A stretch of 64,000 bases of DNA from assembly GCF_036245475.1 (NCBI RefSeq), contig NZ_BTPM01000003.1:1-64000 (forward strand), written 5' to 3'. This DNA is from Vibrio sp. 10N. GTDB taxonomy: Bacteria > Pseudomonadota > Gammaproteobacteria > Enterobacterales > Vibrionaceae. How positions within the stretch are numbered: position 1 is the first letter of the stretch; each line of letters starts with the position of its first letter. A model generated the notes under the pieces. That model made no database searches. It was not told the DNA's origin and worked only from the letters and a program-made list of their open reading frames with translations. The position numbers and the translations under genes are program-made. Below are positions 50,331 to 59,613 of this stretch, piece by piece.

Positions 50331-50975
50331 CTAAACTCTCTTTATAGCGTTTGATATAAGTACAGACACACACGCAGAAAATACAACTACCAGCACAACC
50401 ATAACCAGCGGTGATATAGAGAATGGGAATACGAAAACGCTGTATACAATGATCGGCAGCATATAAAGCATCTTTTGGCTCAAACCAAACCTCAATGGTG
50501 ATGAGTACTCGAAGGATTCCTTCTTAATCTCCCTCTGCAAGTAGCCAGTAAGCACGGCTGGAATGCCTAGTAGAGCAACCAGTGGCAACCAATGCGCAAA
50601 TGACAGCACTCTCATCGTGGTATAAGCTATGGCAATATATATATTTCCTGCAATATCATCGACTACTTGCCACAAAGAGTAGAGCGCATCAGACTTTGCT
50701 AGAGTACCGTCGAGATAGTCTACTGGTAGTAGCACACTCTTTGTTAGCTCTAATGCCCCACTATTAATGTAGACAGTCTGTGAGAACGATAGAGAACGCC
50801 CCACTATATCGTCTGTAGCAGCTTCTCCATATATGTCTTGCATGTAACCGATCTCTGTCTCAAAGCTCTCTACTATAAGTTCCCTTGAAGACAAGGAGGC
50901 GACTACCGCAATTTGCGTTGCTATAATAATCATAAGGAACCAAAGCGGTTTTCGAGTGACAGTTTGTTCAGCCAT
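50331..50975 (-). CDS. DUF4400-type membrane protein (TraJ-like)
   Basis: 214 residues with about four hydrophobic segments (near 12-28, 115-140, 170-190, 190-210). The N-terminal half SRELIVESFETEIGYMQDIYGEAA fits DUF4400 proteins coded next to traD in integrative elements and IncA/C-like plasmids (often listed as traJ). Starts 2 bp after traD. Probably helps the coupling protein at the inner membrane; mechanism unknown. Confidence 0.68.
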   Translation of the reverse strand: MAEQTVTRKPLWFLMIIIATQIAVVASLSSRELIVESFETEIGYMQDIYGEAATDDIVGRSLSFSQTVYINSGALELTKSVLLPVDYLDGTLAKSDALYSLWQVVDDIAGNIYIAIAYTTMRVLSFAHWLPLVALLGIPAVLTGYLQREIKKESFEYSSPLRFGLSQKMLYMLPIIVYSVFVFPFSISPLVMVVLVVVFSACVSVLISNAIKRV

Positions 50976-50977
50976 CG

Positions 50978-52522
50978 TTACCTCACATTTCCAAGAACGG
51001 GAATACGCCCTTTAAACAGCTTGCCTCCAGCAAATGACGCCACATATTCTAGATCGGGAAGCTGCCCCATTAGCTCCTTCGGAAAAAGATCGGCTTCTTC
51101 TTCCATTAAACGTTCACCAATATTGGCCCCTAACCCATCAATCTCAGAGTTAGAAGCGTTGAACCCTTGCGTTCGCATCACGTATCGAACTTTTGTGGGA
51201 GGGTTTTTGGCACACACACGTTCTTGAGTCGCAGTATCCGCACAGCGAAAAGAAATAAAATTGTTGGTTGACGCTATAATCTGATCAGCTTTGGCTTCAC
51301 TGCCAAGTTCCGCGACTAGATCTGAAATAGTTTGAGTGGCAACCCATAAGCGGAACCGTGCCCCTCTCGCCTTGTTGATCATTTGAATTAGCGGCTCACA
51401 AAGCATTTCACTGGCCTCATCAACAAAGAGGTTAATTACCTTGTCTTCATCTTCACCAAAATTGTATCGATTCGCAGCTACAGCAGCAGAATCAGCTAAT
51501 ATCATTTTACCGATGGCTGACGATACGATTCTGTCGGAGAGAGAATCGGTGCCGATCATCAAAACCTTGTTGGTTTTAATGATTGACTCCATATCAAAGG
51601 AAGGACGGCTATCATTGTTATCCGAAGGTGATAGAAGTTCTGCCAGCTCACCAGAGGTCACTTTTGCTAAGTTAGCCAGAAGGTTTGCTGTTGACTGCTC
51701 AAGTACGCGACGCTTCTCAAAGTACATAGAGCACATTGAGTCTATAGAGCTATTTCTATATTTTTGAGCGACTTTGTTTTGATAAAACTTTGTACATAGC
51801 GCAGCTCTAACCTCGGCGTCAGTGGTTTCTTCAAGCGGTACAAATAACGCGTCCTTCCATTCTACTTTGTTCTGTTCAAACCATGCCAAACACGCTTTCT
51901 CGATGAGAGTAGGAAAATGTTCGTAGTAGTAGCGAATCGACATCAACGTAACTTGTTCAGACATCATGTGCATCGCGTCGATGATGTACTGAAGGACCGT
52001 GTTAGCAATATCACGATAGAACGAGTCGCCATCTTCAGGTATCAGAGCTGTGACACGAGCCGCCAACTCTGACGCTCTGCTAAAGTTCTTTAACGGATTA
52101 ATACGAATCGACTCTTCGGGATAGGCAGGGTGCCACATTACATAGCGCTCGGGTTTGCCCATTGCAGCACAGGCAGACTTTGCTATCTCTCGTATTTCTC
52201 TATCACCTTTCGGGCATAGAAAGATGCACGTTTCGTTTCGGAGAATAAGCTGATTCAACACCAAATCGAAGAATCGTGTTTTACCGGAACCGGACGCACC
52301 GGTTATGAGGTTGTGACCGTCAGCGTAGGCGAACGGAAAGCGGATATCAGTTTCGTGCTCAAGAATCCCCTGTATAAAACCACTTCCCTTGCTAACACGT
52401 TGTTTTCCAACAATGCTTTTCACATCACGCTTTAAGAGGTCATAGACGACTTGAGCCTCACCATGACCCCATTCACCGCCCCAGCCAAGGAACAGGCTAT
52501 TTTCTTTGCTTGCGAGTGACAT
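50978..52522 (-). CDS. traD: TraD, VirD4-type coupling protein
   Basis: 514 residues. Walker A NLITGASGSGKTRFFD (about residues 75-88) and Walker B KVINLFVDEASEML, with the later WVATQTISDLVAELG. It docks the relaxase-DNA complex to the channel. The usual N-terminal two-helix anchor is missing; the 111-aa membrane protein coded just upstream, whose gene overlaps this one by 26 bp, could supply it. Confidence 0.87.
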   Translation of the reverse strand: MSLASKENSLFLGWGGEWGHGEAQVVYDLLKRDVKSIVGKQRVSKGSGFIQGILEHETDIRFPFAYADGHNLITGASGSGKTRFFDLVLNQLILRNETCIFLCPKGDREIREIAKSACAAMGKPERYVMWHPAYPEESIRINPLKNFSRASELAARVTALIPEDGDSFYRDIANTVLQYIIDAMHMMSEQVTLMSIRYYYEHFPTLIEKACLAWFEQNKVEWKDALFVPLEETTDAEVRAALCTKFYQNKVAQKYRNSSIDSMCSMYFEKRRVLEQSTANLLANLAKVTSGELAELLSPSDNNDSRPSFDMESIIKTNKVLMIGTDSLSDRIVSSAIGKMILADSAAVAANRYNFGEDEDKVINLFVDEASEMLCEPLIQMINKARGARFRLWVATQTISDLVAELGSEAKADQIIASTNNFISFRCADTATQERVCAKNPPTKVRYVMRTQGFNASNSEIDGLGANIGERLMEEEADLFPKELMGQLPDLEYVASFAGGKLFKGRIPVLGNVR

Positions 52523-52832
52523 TTTTTATGATTTCCTTGTCTTTAATACCGAAAAGAGCCAGTGTTGAACTGGCTGTTGGGTCAATGGCTTCGACCTTGT
52601 AGCCTTTCAGTCGGCTTTTTCTTATCGCCAATTCAATGCCATTCCTTCCCAAAATCACCGCGAGTATTAACGACGCGACTCCCGCCATGTAGTAAATTGA
52701 CATGGGTACATCAATGACTAGGGGAGTAATGAACAAAGCAAAACTCGTAGCTATCCAAAGAGCGGCTATGCGCAGTTCGTAATTCTTTCTGTAGGGGAAC
52801 TCATAGTAATTGGGATCGTCTTTTTTGCTCAT
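52497..52832 (-). CDS. 111-aa membrane protein between traI and traD
   Basis: Two hydrophobic helices (about 20-38 and 42-62) following a basic N-terminus, then a charged tail IKDKEIIKNVTRKQRK. It overlaps traI by 4 bp and traD by 26 bp. Its place and topology fit a detached membrane anchor for TraD, which lacks one here (inference). Confidence 0.6.
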   Translation of the reverse strand: MSKKDDPNYYEFPYRKNYELRIAALWIATSFALFITPLVIDVPMSIYYMAGVASLILAVILGRNGIELAIRKSRLKGYKVEAIDPTASSTLALFGIKDKEIIKNVTRKQRK

Positions 52833-54481
52833 ACCACTACAACCTCATGTTGATTATCTAAGACTTCTTGATAATTCATTGGGTTAACATTGAAGCCCGC
52901 AGATTCCAATTGGGACATCGCTATCGTCAAACTCTGTTGTTCAATAACAACTTTGCCCTTATTCACTTGGTAGCCAAGCTCAAATAGCTTTCGTGCTATG
53001 GGGTGTTCAAAAAGCACATCCTGGTCAGTTGTGTTGACCGGTGCATTTGATTCAGAAGTCGCTGTGCTTTCGCTAGATTCCGCTAGATTACCGTCGCTTT
53101 CCGTCTTAGGCGCTACCTTTGATAAGGCACACAGTATTGAGGCCATACTTGTTCGGAATGTTTCGAAACGACTGCCGCTTTCTTGGGTGCTTTGTGGTGT
53201 TGGATCTGGCTGTGTCGTATCAGCGTTCGCAGGACCATGATCTTTAGCAACCTCTTTCCCTTTCTTCTTACTTGGGTGTTGCTTTAGCGAATAGAGCTTT
53301 TCTGGCGATGGGACAAGCCTTTCGACGCGGTTAAATTTGAGACATTGTAATGTCACTGGCTTTGCCTTCGTTCCGAGTATTTCTGGCCTAATAGGACTAT
53401 ACAATGTCTCAGCGTCGTATTCTGTTGCCATGCCTTCTTCAATGCAGATACGAGCGAGAACATCTGGCACTGCTGGAATCATGTAGCCAGCCGTAAGTAA
53501 CTCTTCAACCAGTTCACTCACTGACGCGTCCCAGAGAACATAGATTTCGTCGTCGATAAACCACAGCTTTGCATTCTTCTGATTCACTAACCATTGTTCG
53601 TTGAGAACTCTGTGTTTTATCAAATCAGCAAGTAATTCTGACAGGGGGGTTCGTTTAATTTCTTTGGTCACATGAGAGTGGTTGTGCAACATGTCATGCC
53701 TGACCGATTCCGCATCACTCTTGGACACAATTTGGCACATCGGATGTGAGGGATTATTTCCGGACACCGCTTCTAGCATTGTGTTATGGATAGCTTTTCC
53801 ATCCTCACAGTTACCGAGCCACGACCACGTTTGTTTCGGAATGATACGTTGCATCACGGATATAGACGCATTGTGGTGTTTTTGGTGGCGATTTTTCATG
53901 TACTTGATGTAGTAGCGACCAAGTTTATGCTGTTTCGCCCATTGATTTATTGTTTGGTCAGAGTGTGCGTCCCAAGTAAGCGGGTTTTCGCTATCACCGT
54001 TCCAAACACTGACATCTGATACGACCTTACCGCCATCATGTAATAGTGCAGATAAGACACTGGCTGTTTTCCAGTGTCGATTGGATTGCTGTGTTTTGGC
54101 TTGAGATACATTTGTAGCGGGGTATTGCGTATGTTGTGCCGCTCTCATCGCTCGCTTTGCAACATCAAAAGAGTGATAGACCAAACCACCACCGGTACTA
54201 TGATGTTTGTACTCAGAAGCAGGTAGGAGATCGACCAACTCTATAAAGCGTATCATCACGGGTCTAACATAGGTGTCAAACTCATCATCTGATAGTCCAA
54301 GCTCGCATTGAATGAACTTGATGTCCTCGTTCATTCTCTCTAAAAGTACGGGAGTCTGTACAACTGGAATACCCTGCGGGGTGGGGGGGTAGCCAATTAC
54401 ATCGTCATTTAAATTATCTAGTCCATAGCGTTCATGTTGAACATTTCTATTCAACAGTCGTTTTATTAGCGCAAACAACAT
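52829..54481 (-). CDS. traI: TraI, MOBH-family relaxase
   Basis: 550 residues. MOBH/TraI_2 motifs: YKHHSTGGGLVYHSFDVA (the histidine motif), then VLSALLHDGGKVVSDVSVW (HD motif) and NRHQKHHNASI; the C-terminal third holds a TraI_2_C-type domain. It nicks oriT and leads the strand into the recipient. The ribosome site AAGGA and a plasmid-type promoter lie just upstream. About 700 residues in SXT, so the linker is shorter here. Confidence 0.88.
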   Translation of the reverse strand: MLFALIKRLLNRNVQHERYGLDNLNDDVIGYPPTPQGIPVVQTPVLLERMNEDIKFIQCELGLSDDEFDTYVRPVMIRFIELVDLLPASEYKHHSTGGGLVYHSFDVAKRAMRAAQHTQYPATNVSQAKTQQSNRHWKTASVLSALLHDGGKVVSDVSVWNGDSENPLTWDAHSDQTINQWAKQHKLGRYYIKYMKNRHQKHHNASISVMQRIIPKQTWSWLGNCEDGKAIHNTMLEAVSGNNPSHPMCQIVSKSDAESVRHDMLHNHSHVTKEIKRTPLSELLADLIKHRVLNEQWLVNQKNAKLWFIDDEIYVLWDASVSELVEELLTAGYMIPAVPDVLARICIEEGMATEYDAETLYSPIRPEILGTKAKPVTLQCLKFNRVERLVPSPEKLYSLKQHPSKKKGKEVAKDHGPANADTTQPDPTPQSTQESGSRFETFRTSMASILCALSKVAPKTESDGNLAESSESTATSESNAPVNTTDQDVLFEHPIARKLFELGYQVNKGKVVIEQQSLTIAMSQLESAGFNVNPMNYQEVLDNQHEVVVV

Positions 54482-54506
54482 ATTACAATCCTTATTTTAT
54501 AAGATT

Positions 54507-54535
54507 ATGTTACATCATTTTTACTATTTCCAAAA
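54507..54535 (-). promoter_or_regulatory. Plasmid-type promoter of the traI operon
   Basis: TTTTGGAAA (54527..54535), 14 nt, TAACAT (54507..54512) on the minus strand, start predicted about 19 nt before the traI ATG. Confidence 0.55.
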
Positions 54536-54973
54536 TTTGAGCCACTTACGATCGATGTAATGAATATGAGTTTTTTTAGAGTTGATTCCCAACCTACCAA
54601 AAAATTTTAGTTTGACCCTAATATAGTTTGCTAGACCACTAACAATCTTTTGGACAAAACCTTCTTAGAGTAGAAGGCAAACGACGACAAAAGGCACCGA
54701 AAAGTTTCGAACTTTGTTATCCACCGACAATTGAACTGCACGATTGGCACTTCGGCAGCACACATATACCTAATCATTTTGTAAAGATGGGCTTACCCGT
54801 TAGGCTTTACGACTGATATAGGCAAGGCGTTCCAGCTATAGCTATAACGCTGTGGTTACAAGTCATTGCTAGCAACGTATGGTTGTATTTGATTTGAGTC
54901 GCAAAAAGAGCCTATAACTCCTACAACCCCATTAATTCACTAGTAATCTCCATTCAAAACACAGGGGGTATTA
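54536..54973. other. Non-coding region upstream of traI, oriT candidate
   Basis: A 440-bp stretch without a gene I can support. It contains inverted repeats: CCTTCT/AGAAGG at about 54662..54679, GTAAAG/CTTTAC framing GGGCTTACCC near 54782..54811, and an AGCTATAGCT palindrome near 54837. TTATCCACC near 54719 resembles a DnaA box. Closeness to the relaxase gene makes it one candidate for oriT, but SXT/IncA/C elements keep oriT elsewhere. Confidence 0.3.
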
Positions 54974-55246
54974 ATGATATTTTGCGTAAGCGATTGGTTT
55001 AATTATAAATTAGTGGAAGCAAGTAGTGCATTAGAGGCTGCCATAATACTAACAAGCGATATTAGATTAAGGAAAATACCATCAATAGAGTTGAATGGGG
55101 CATCTGTAGTTTGCGCTATGTGTGCTCCCTATGAGGGAAGGTTAAAGGTAACTATGGAAGCGTACAGCGATGACATGGCGCGAGTGCTGATTCTAGATTC
55201 GTTCGAGTCAACCACGTACTTTACATCACAGCCATCTTACATTTAG
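54974..55246 (+). CDS. Hypothetical 90-aa protein
   Basis: MIFCVSDWFNYKLVEASSALEAAIILTSD..., soluble alpha/beta, cysteine-containing (VVCAMCAP). The ribosome site AGGGGGT is well placed. It is divergent from traI and stands alone. No family recognised. Confidence 0.55.
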   Translation: MIFCVSDWFNYKLVEASSALEAAIILTSDIRLRKIPSIELNGASVVCAMCAPYEGRLKVTMEAYSDDMARVLILDSFESTTYFTSQPSYI

Positions 55247-55364
55247 TTATAGCACCATATCACATTCAAATGTCTCAATACGTTCCGCAATAGTTTAAGC
55301 AAATAGTATAGTAACGCCGCATTTTCGGTGCCTCCTACATCGTAGGTTTCCCCTAACGATATGC

Positions 55365-55412
55365 GGGAACAAGGGGGGTTGTTTTTAAGTGTTCAAAACG
55401 AACAACCCCTTG
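55365..55412. repeat. parS-like site downstream of parB
   Basis: GGGAACAAGGGGGGTTGTTT, a central GTTC-AAAAC-GAAC, then AACAACCCCTTG form an imperfect inverted repeat. A nearly identical copy lies at 57802..57849 on the other side of parAB. The pair is best read as ParB centromere sites, less likely as terminators since no T-run follows. Confidence 0.55.
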
Positions 55413-55455
55413 CAGGGCAAGAGGTTGTGGTTTTTATTGTGTGTGGGAAATCTAT

Positions 55456-56430
55456 CTATATCTCGGTCAGTTTTTGCTTCACCAACTCTTCTATCTCATC
55501 GATTACTGACTTAGGTAATCTAGAGAACTCCAACGTAGTCTTGTGACCGTCTGAGCTTGTTTTAATACGGGCGTACTGCTTAGGATTACTAAACTTCGCT
55601 AACGACTCTTCACGAGTTTTGCGTTTAGGTTTTGCCGTACTAAGCTTCGAGATTCTATCTTCATAATGAGCCAATAGCGCTTTTTGAATACCTTCAACGT
55701 CTGAATCATCATGCTCAAATGAAGCCTTGGAATCTTCAACAAAATCATCGACACTAATCTTCGACTTCATCAACGTCGCTTCTATCTTACCAAGTTTTGC
55801 ATAGGTAGTGGTTGGTACAGATTCGCTATCAGGAAACGACAATATGAGTCGTTTGTCTATGTTCGCCGCGTTGACCTTCTTTCGCATCGTTTCTTTGCTA
55901 ACGCCAAACTCTTTAGCTAGTGCGACCAAATCACTTTTATCGATACCTTTCTCATCAGCGTGTTTTAAATATCCAATACCAACTTCTCTCCAAGAAAAAC
56001 GCTTCACCTTCTGAGTCAAATCAATATAGGCTTGAATTTCCTTCGCATCAGGTTGTTCATCTAAAACCCAAAGCGGCAAACTAACTTTCTCTTCTATCGC
56101 GCATAAGCGACGACGGCTTGCGTCAATAATCTCATAACGGTCTAGCTCTTTGTTATAATAGGCTACACCTTCTTGCTTGATCTCACCTTCTCTGCGAGTT
56201 TCCTCCAAGATATCTCGAACGGCGTCACTGTCCAGAGACTCTTGGTTTCGCAGGTTTAAATGGTGAACGACTGTCTTCTTCACTACCTCTTCCCACTTCA
56301 ACACTTTATGTCTAGCGGTGTACTTTACTTTTCCAAAAGTGAGCGTCTTAGTCATTGGGCCATTTGAACTTAGCTCAAGGCCAGATTTAGCAGTAAATGA
56401 GCCTCTTTTTCCTGGTGGTGTTCTTTTCAT
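55456..56430 (-). CDS. parB: ParB-type plasmid partition protein
   Basis: 324 residues. The ParB/Spo0J N-terminal region is visible as LNLRNQESLDSDAVRDILEETRREGEIKQEGVAYYNKELDRYEIIDASRRRLCAIE, followed by a helix-turn-helix part DLVALAKEFGVSKETMRKKVN and a basic C-terminal dimerisation region. Binds parS and stimulates ParA. Starts 9 bp after parA. Confidence 0.86.
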   Translation of the reverse strand: MKRTPPGKRGSFTAKSGLELSSNGPMTKTLTFGKVKYTARHKVLKWEEVVKKTVVHHLNLRNQESLDSDAVRDILEETRREGEIKQEGVAYYNKELDRYEIIDASRRRLCAIEEKVSLPLWVLDEQPDAKEIQAYIDLTQKVKRFSWREVGIGYLKHADEKGIDKSDLVALAKEFGVSKETMRKKVNAANIDKRLILSFPDSESVPTTTYAKLGKIEATLMKSKISVDDFVEDSKASFEHDDSDVEGIQKALLAHYEDRISKLSTAKPKRKTREESLAKFSNPKQYARIKTSSDGHKTTLEFSRLPKSVIDEIEELVKQKLTEI

Positions 56431-56439
56431 AATATCGCC

Positions 56440-57690
56440 CTATTTCGCCGCAACTTGCATAAGTTCACCACGGAACTGCTTGTAAAATGCATTCACAGAA
56501 CTAACCGCAATATCAAATTGACCATTCGTGCATAGCTCTTCTGATTTTTTGATGTCCAGTACTGTGCGGCCAAGTGCAGCGGTGGCAGTAAATGCGTCAC
56601 TATGATTAATCGTCTCCGTCATCATGTTATTTCTGACAGAACGTAGTAGTTTTTGGAACGTGTCATATTCTGGACGGCTTGACTCTTGGTAGTTAACGAC
56701 AGCGATTTTTTGCCATGCCAGTTTCGCACCCTTAGAAGGCAGGGTGCTCAGACGCGTCGCTAGGGTGCTCATGAAATTGGCAGTCGAAGCATAATCATAA
56801 TAACGCGGCGTGACAGGTGTAAGAATCATGTCTGCGGCCTCCAAAGCTGACCATGTGATAGGACTGTCTTGAGGCGGCATATCCGCGTAGATAACATCGA
56901 ATATCTCTTTAAGAACAGGCAATACCACCTCAGAAAACTTTCTCAGCAATCGATCTTGATTGGCCTCATCTAAGCTCCAATAAGTATCGACAAAGCGCTC
57001 ATCGCTAGGGAAGGCCGTTATAACTGATAGGTTTGATAGATGCGTAGAGAAGGCACATTGCTTAATGATGTCCTCTAGCGTATAGCCGTTGGCAAGCAGA
57101 GCATTAACCGCGTTCTCTTCATTTTCAGGCTCGAACTCAGCCAATAGAATGTCCGTCATCGTAACAAAGATACTGCTATCTGCGACCTGCATTGTTCCTT
57201 GTCCAGCAGAGCCTTGAGGATCAAGGTCGAGTATAAGTACGCGAGCGTTGAGCGGTAAGTCTAATGCGGTAGCGGTAGCCAGTGTTACTGTTGTTGAAGT
57301 CTTACCGGTTCCACCTTTGTGATTAGCGACTACGATTAACTGGCCGTCATATCGCTCAAAGAAAGTAGGTAGTCCGAAGTGCTCCATAAGAACGTGAATT
57401 TGTTCATTTGTGTAAAGGTGCTGAACTCCCTGAGAGGTATGCTCACCAATAATACCTAGTTCCTCAGCCTCTTCCACTTTCTTCTTAAATGTTGGTTTGG
57501 TTGTACCAAGCAGCTTTATTACAGCCGTTTTGTTCATAGAATGGTTATACACGAGCCTATCAACCCCATCCACCAAGTCTTCGTCCGTTACTGCTACTCG
57601 CAACTGTGATTTTAGAGCCTCTTCTAAGTCAACAAGCTCATTGTTCATGTTTTGTGCTGTTTGCGCTATCGATTCTAAGATACTGGTCAT
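56440..57690 (-). CDS. parA: ParA-type partition ATPase with N-terminal DNA-binding region
   Basis: 416 residues, the larger P1-type ParA. N-terminal 110 residues include a winged-helix-like part (IKLLGTTKPTFKKKVEEAEELG). The deviant Walker A is VANHKGGTGKTSTTVTLA, Walker A' LDLDPQGSAG, Walker B VIYADMPPQDS. Likely represses its own promoter through the GTAAAG palindrome at 57738..57757. Confidence 0.88.
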   Translation of the reverse strand: MTSILESIAQTAQNMNNELVDLEEALKSQLRVAVTDEDLVDGVDRLVYNHSMNKTAVIKLLGTTKPTFKKKVEEAEELGIIGEHTSQGVQHLYTNEQIHVLMEHFGLPTFFERYDGQLIVVANHKGGTGKTSTTVTLATATALDLPLNARVLILDLDPQGSAGQGTMQVADSSIFVTMTDILLAEFEPENEENAVNALLANGYTLEDIIKQCAFSTHLSNLSVITAFPSDERFVDTYWSLDEANQDRLLRKFSEVVLPVLKEIFDVIYADMPPQDSPITWSALEAADMILTPVTPRYYDYASTANFMSTLATRLSTLPSKGAKLAWQKIAVVNYQESSRPEYDTFQKLLRSVRNNMMTETINHSDAFTATAALGRTVLDIKKSEELCTNGQFDIAVSSVNAFYKQFRGELMQVAAK

Positions 57691-57737
57691 ATTGGCGTAA
57701 CATCCTGATTATTCGTATTTGTAACCATAATAGACGC

Positions 57738-57757
57738 TACTTTACCATTGTAAAGTA
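57738..57757. promoter_or_regulatory. Probable ParA operator
   Basis: Perfect 8-bp palindrome TACTTTAC-CATT-GTAAAGTA 48 bp upstream of parA, with a half site GGTAAAGT at 57773..57780. Placement fits ParA autoregulation as in P1-type systems. Confidence 0.55.
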
Positions 57758-57801
57758 AAATTAATCTTTTTCGGTAAAGTCATGGGTTGCGTATATTTTG
57801 T

Positions 57802-57849
57802 GGGAACAAGGGGGGTTGTTTGGGAGCGTTCAAAATGAACAACCCCTTG
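57802..57849. repeat. parS-like site upstream of parA
   Basis: Shares GGGAACAAGGGGGGTTGTTT and GTTCAAAA-GAACAACCCCTTG with the copy at 55365..55412, same orientation. It lies between parA and the rep gene. Confidence 0.55.
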
Positions 57850-57905
57850 TTAGACAAGGGGTCGAAGGTGATTTGACGTTGATGGAAAAACTCGAGATTT
57901 TGAGG

Positions 57906-59057
57906 TCAGCTAAACCCTTTAACAAGTTCCAAATAGTTTTGTTTTGATGCCTCTTCTTTTGTATTGTGCTGTCTTTCCAGCTCTTCAACAAACTCACGCG
58001 TCTTCTCTACGACCTGCTCGTAAAGTGGTTTATGGAACTTCTCTTTTTCTTCAGATTCACTCATGAGTACCATTAGGGCGTCAGTTAGCTCAATGTATTC
58101 CTCTAGCGTTAGACCAAATGCGGCACCGCCATTAACGTTTTGCATGTTTAATTGCATCAAACGTTCTACATCCCTCTCTGCTTCTTCTATGTTTTCATCT
58201 GTAAAGGTAGCAATCCAGCGATACAGGAATCTAATTCTTGTATCATGCCCAACGCTGTTATCATCCTCATCTTCATTAACTATTTCAAAGCCCAACGTAC
58301 CTTGACGTTCGCTTTCTTCAATGATGATACGTTCTCTTGATTCTTCGCTTTCGCTTATCGTTTTCAATGAACTAGCGATTAACCTTTTCAGAAACGTTTT
58401 CGGAGATTTATACGTTGGCATTAAGAGCTCTCCATTGTGGCCGTAGACGCCAAAGACTGTTTGAAGTTTCTTAATGGAAATTGGATAGAGTTTTTGTCCA
58501 GTTTTAAACCGACTAAGTAGATCGAGCATCTTTTTGCTGTGCGCGTCGCTCAAAGCTAAATACTGATCGTTTGATATTAGCGCGTAACCATTGGTCTTCG
58601 CTTTTGCTATGTACGAATTACGCAACTCGTTATTGGGAATAATAGTAAGAACACCATCTTTATATTGGCACCGACTAAAAAGAGGGGAGTAGTCAAAGTC
58701 ACCGTTATCGTTCTCTATGCCGATAACAGTTTCAGTCAGTTTTTTTATCGGAGATCTAAGCATCGATGCTACGTTGCTTGAGCGGTCCAATTTAAAGAAC
58801 GATGCAATCTCTTTCGCTTCAAATTTATAATGTGGTATGGCGTGACCATTCGCAACATCCCCGTTTACGTACCAATCTTGAGCCCTCATCTTCGTGAACA
58901 AAATAGAAAGTACATCACACATCTTTGGTGTGAGCTTCATGGAGGCAAACACGATATCGTTGCTTTTTATGTGAGATTCTATACCTGCGTGATATTTACG
59001 AACAACGGAAGTCGGTAGTGGTTTTTCTGTTTGATCGGAATTGACTTGTTCTTCCAT
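57906..59057 (-). CDS. rep: Rep_3-family iteron-binding replication initiator
   Basis: 383 residues with two winged-helix domains typical of RepE/Pi-like initiators: DIVFASMKLTPKMCDVLSILFTKM and later LSDAHSKKMLDLLSRFK, PISIKKLQTVFGVYG, SPKTFLKRLI. The C-terminal 80 residues are Glu/Lys-rich. The iteron copies at 59131..59189 lie just before the gene, where Rep would repress its own promoter, and the main array starts 244 bp upstream. Confidence 0.85.
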   Translation of the reverse strand: MEEQVNSDQTEKPLPTSVVRKYHAGIESHIKSNDIVFASMKLTPKMCDVLSILFTKMRAQDWYVNGDVANGHAIPHYKFEAKEIASFFKLDRSSNVASMLRSPIKKLTETVIGIENDNGDFDYSPLFSRCQYKDGVLTIIPNNELRNSYIAKAKTNGYALISNDQYLALSDAHSKKMLDLLSRFKTGQKLYPISIKKLQTVFGVYGHNGELLMPTYKSPKTFLKRLIASSLKTISESEESRERIIIEESERQGTLGFEIVNEDEDDNSVGHDTRIRFLYRWIATFTDENIEEAERDVERLMQLNMQNVNGGAAFGLTLEEYIELTDALMVLMSESEEKEKFHKPLYEQVVEKTREFVEELERQHNTKEEASKQNYLELVKGFS

Positions 59058-59130
59058 AACTTGTGATCCATTCGTTGTTTTTGACTGACTTTAAGCAATG
59101 CCACCTTGCAGTAATCGAAAGTCGTGAAAT

Positions 59131-59189
59131 GCTTAATCTCAGTGACAATAATGCTTAATATCAGTCATGATAATGCTTAATATCAGTCA
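59131..59189. repeat. Three iterons in the rep promoter region
   Basis: GCTTAATCTCAGTGA and two GCTTAATATCAGTCA copies begin exactly 22 bp apart (59131, 59153, 59175), about two helical turns. Their place before rep suggests autoregulation. Confidence 0.7.
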
Positions 59190-59300
59190 AATCAACCTCT
59201 CGACTAACTGCATCTACGTGATATATCCTTACTGCACTGAACTACAGTATCGTAAGCATATGCATGAAAATTAAAAAATTATCTTCGCATTTTGCTTGAT

Positions 59301-59613
59301 GCTTAAACTCAGTCAAAAGGACTTATTTTGAGTCAGCAATGCTTAAACTCAGTCAAAAGGACTTATTTTGAGTCAGCAATGCTTAAACTCAGTCAAAGGA
59401 CTTATTTTGAGTCAGTTATGCTTAAATTCAGTCAAAGGACTTATTTTGAGTCAGTTATGCTTAAATTCAGTCAAAAGGCTTATTTTGAGTCAGCAATGCT
59501 TAAACTCAGTCAAAAGGCTTATTTTCAGTCAGTTATAATTATTTTCAGTCAGTTATAATTATTTTCAGTCAGGAATTGCTTACTTCAAGTCAAAAATTGC
59601 TTAAAACGAATCA
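59301..59613. repeat. oriV iteron array, about 16 units
   Basis: Tandem direct repeats of a 14-15 bp core (C)TTAWWYTSAGTCA every 19-22 bp; two subtypes alternate (GCTTAAACTCAGTCA and ACTTATTTTGAGTCA), and the last units are degenerate. With the rep gene adjacent this is the replication origin. Confidence 0.85.

Noticed and set aside
54640..54785. 48-codon minus-strand frame after a CCTAACGGGTAAGCCC hairpin, as a seventeenth switch with its gene
   Set aside because: The R1-R2-R3 arrangement and the second CCC-N-GGG hairpin are missing, and the peptide has no coding character.
59328..59558. Plus-strand frame of 76 codons across the iterons
   Set aside because: Its repeated peptide is only the translation of the iteron array; no ribosome site and no coding character.
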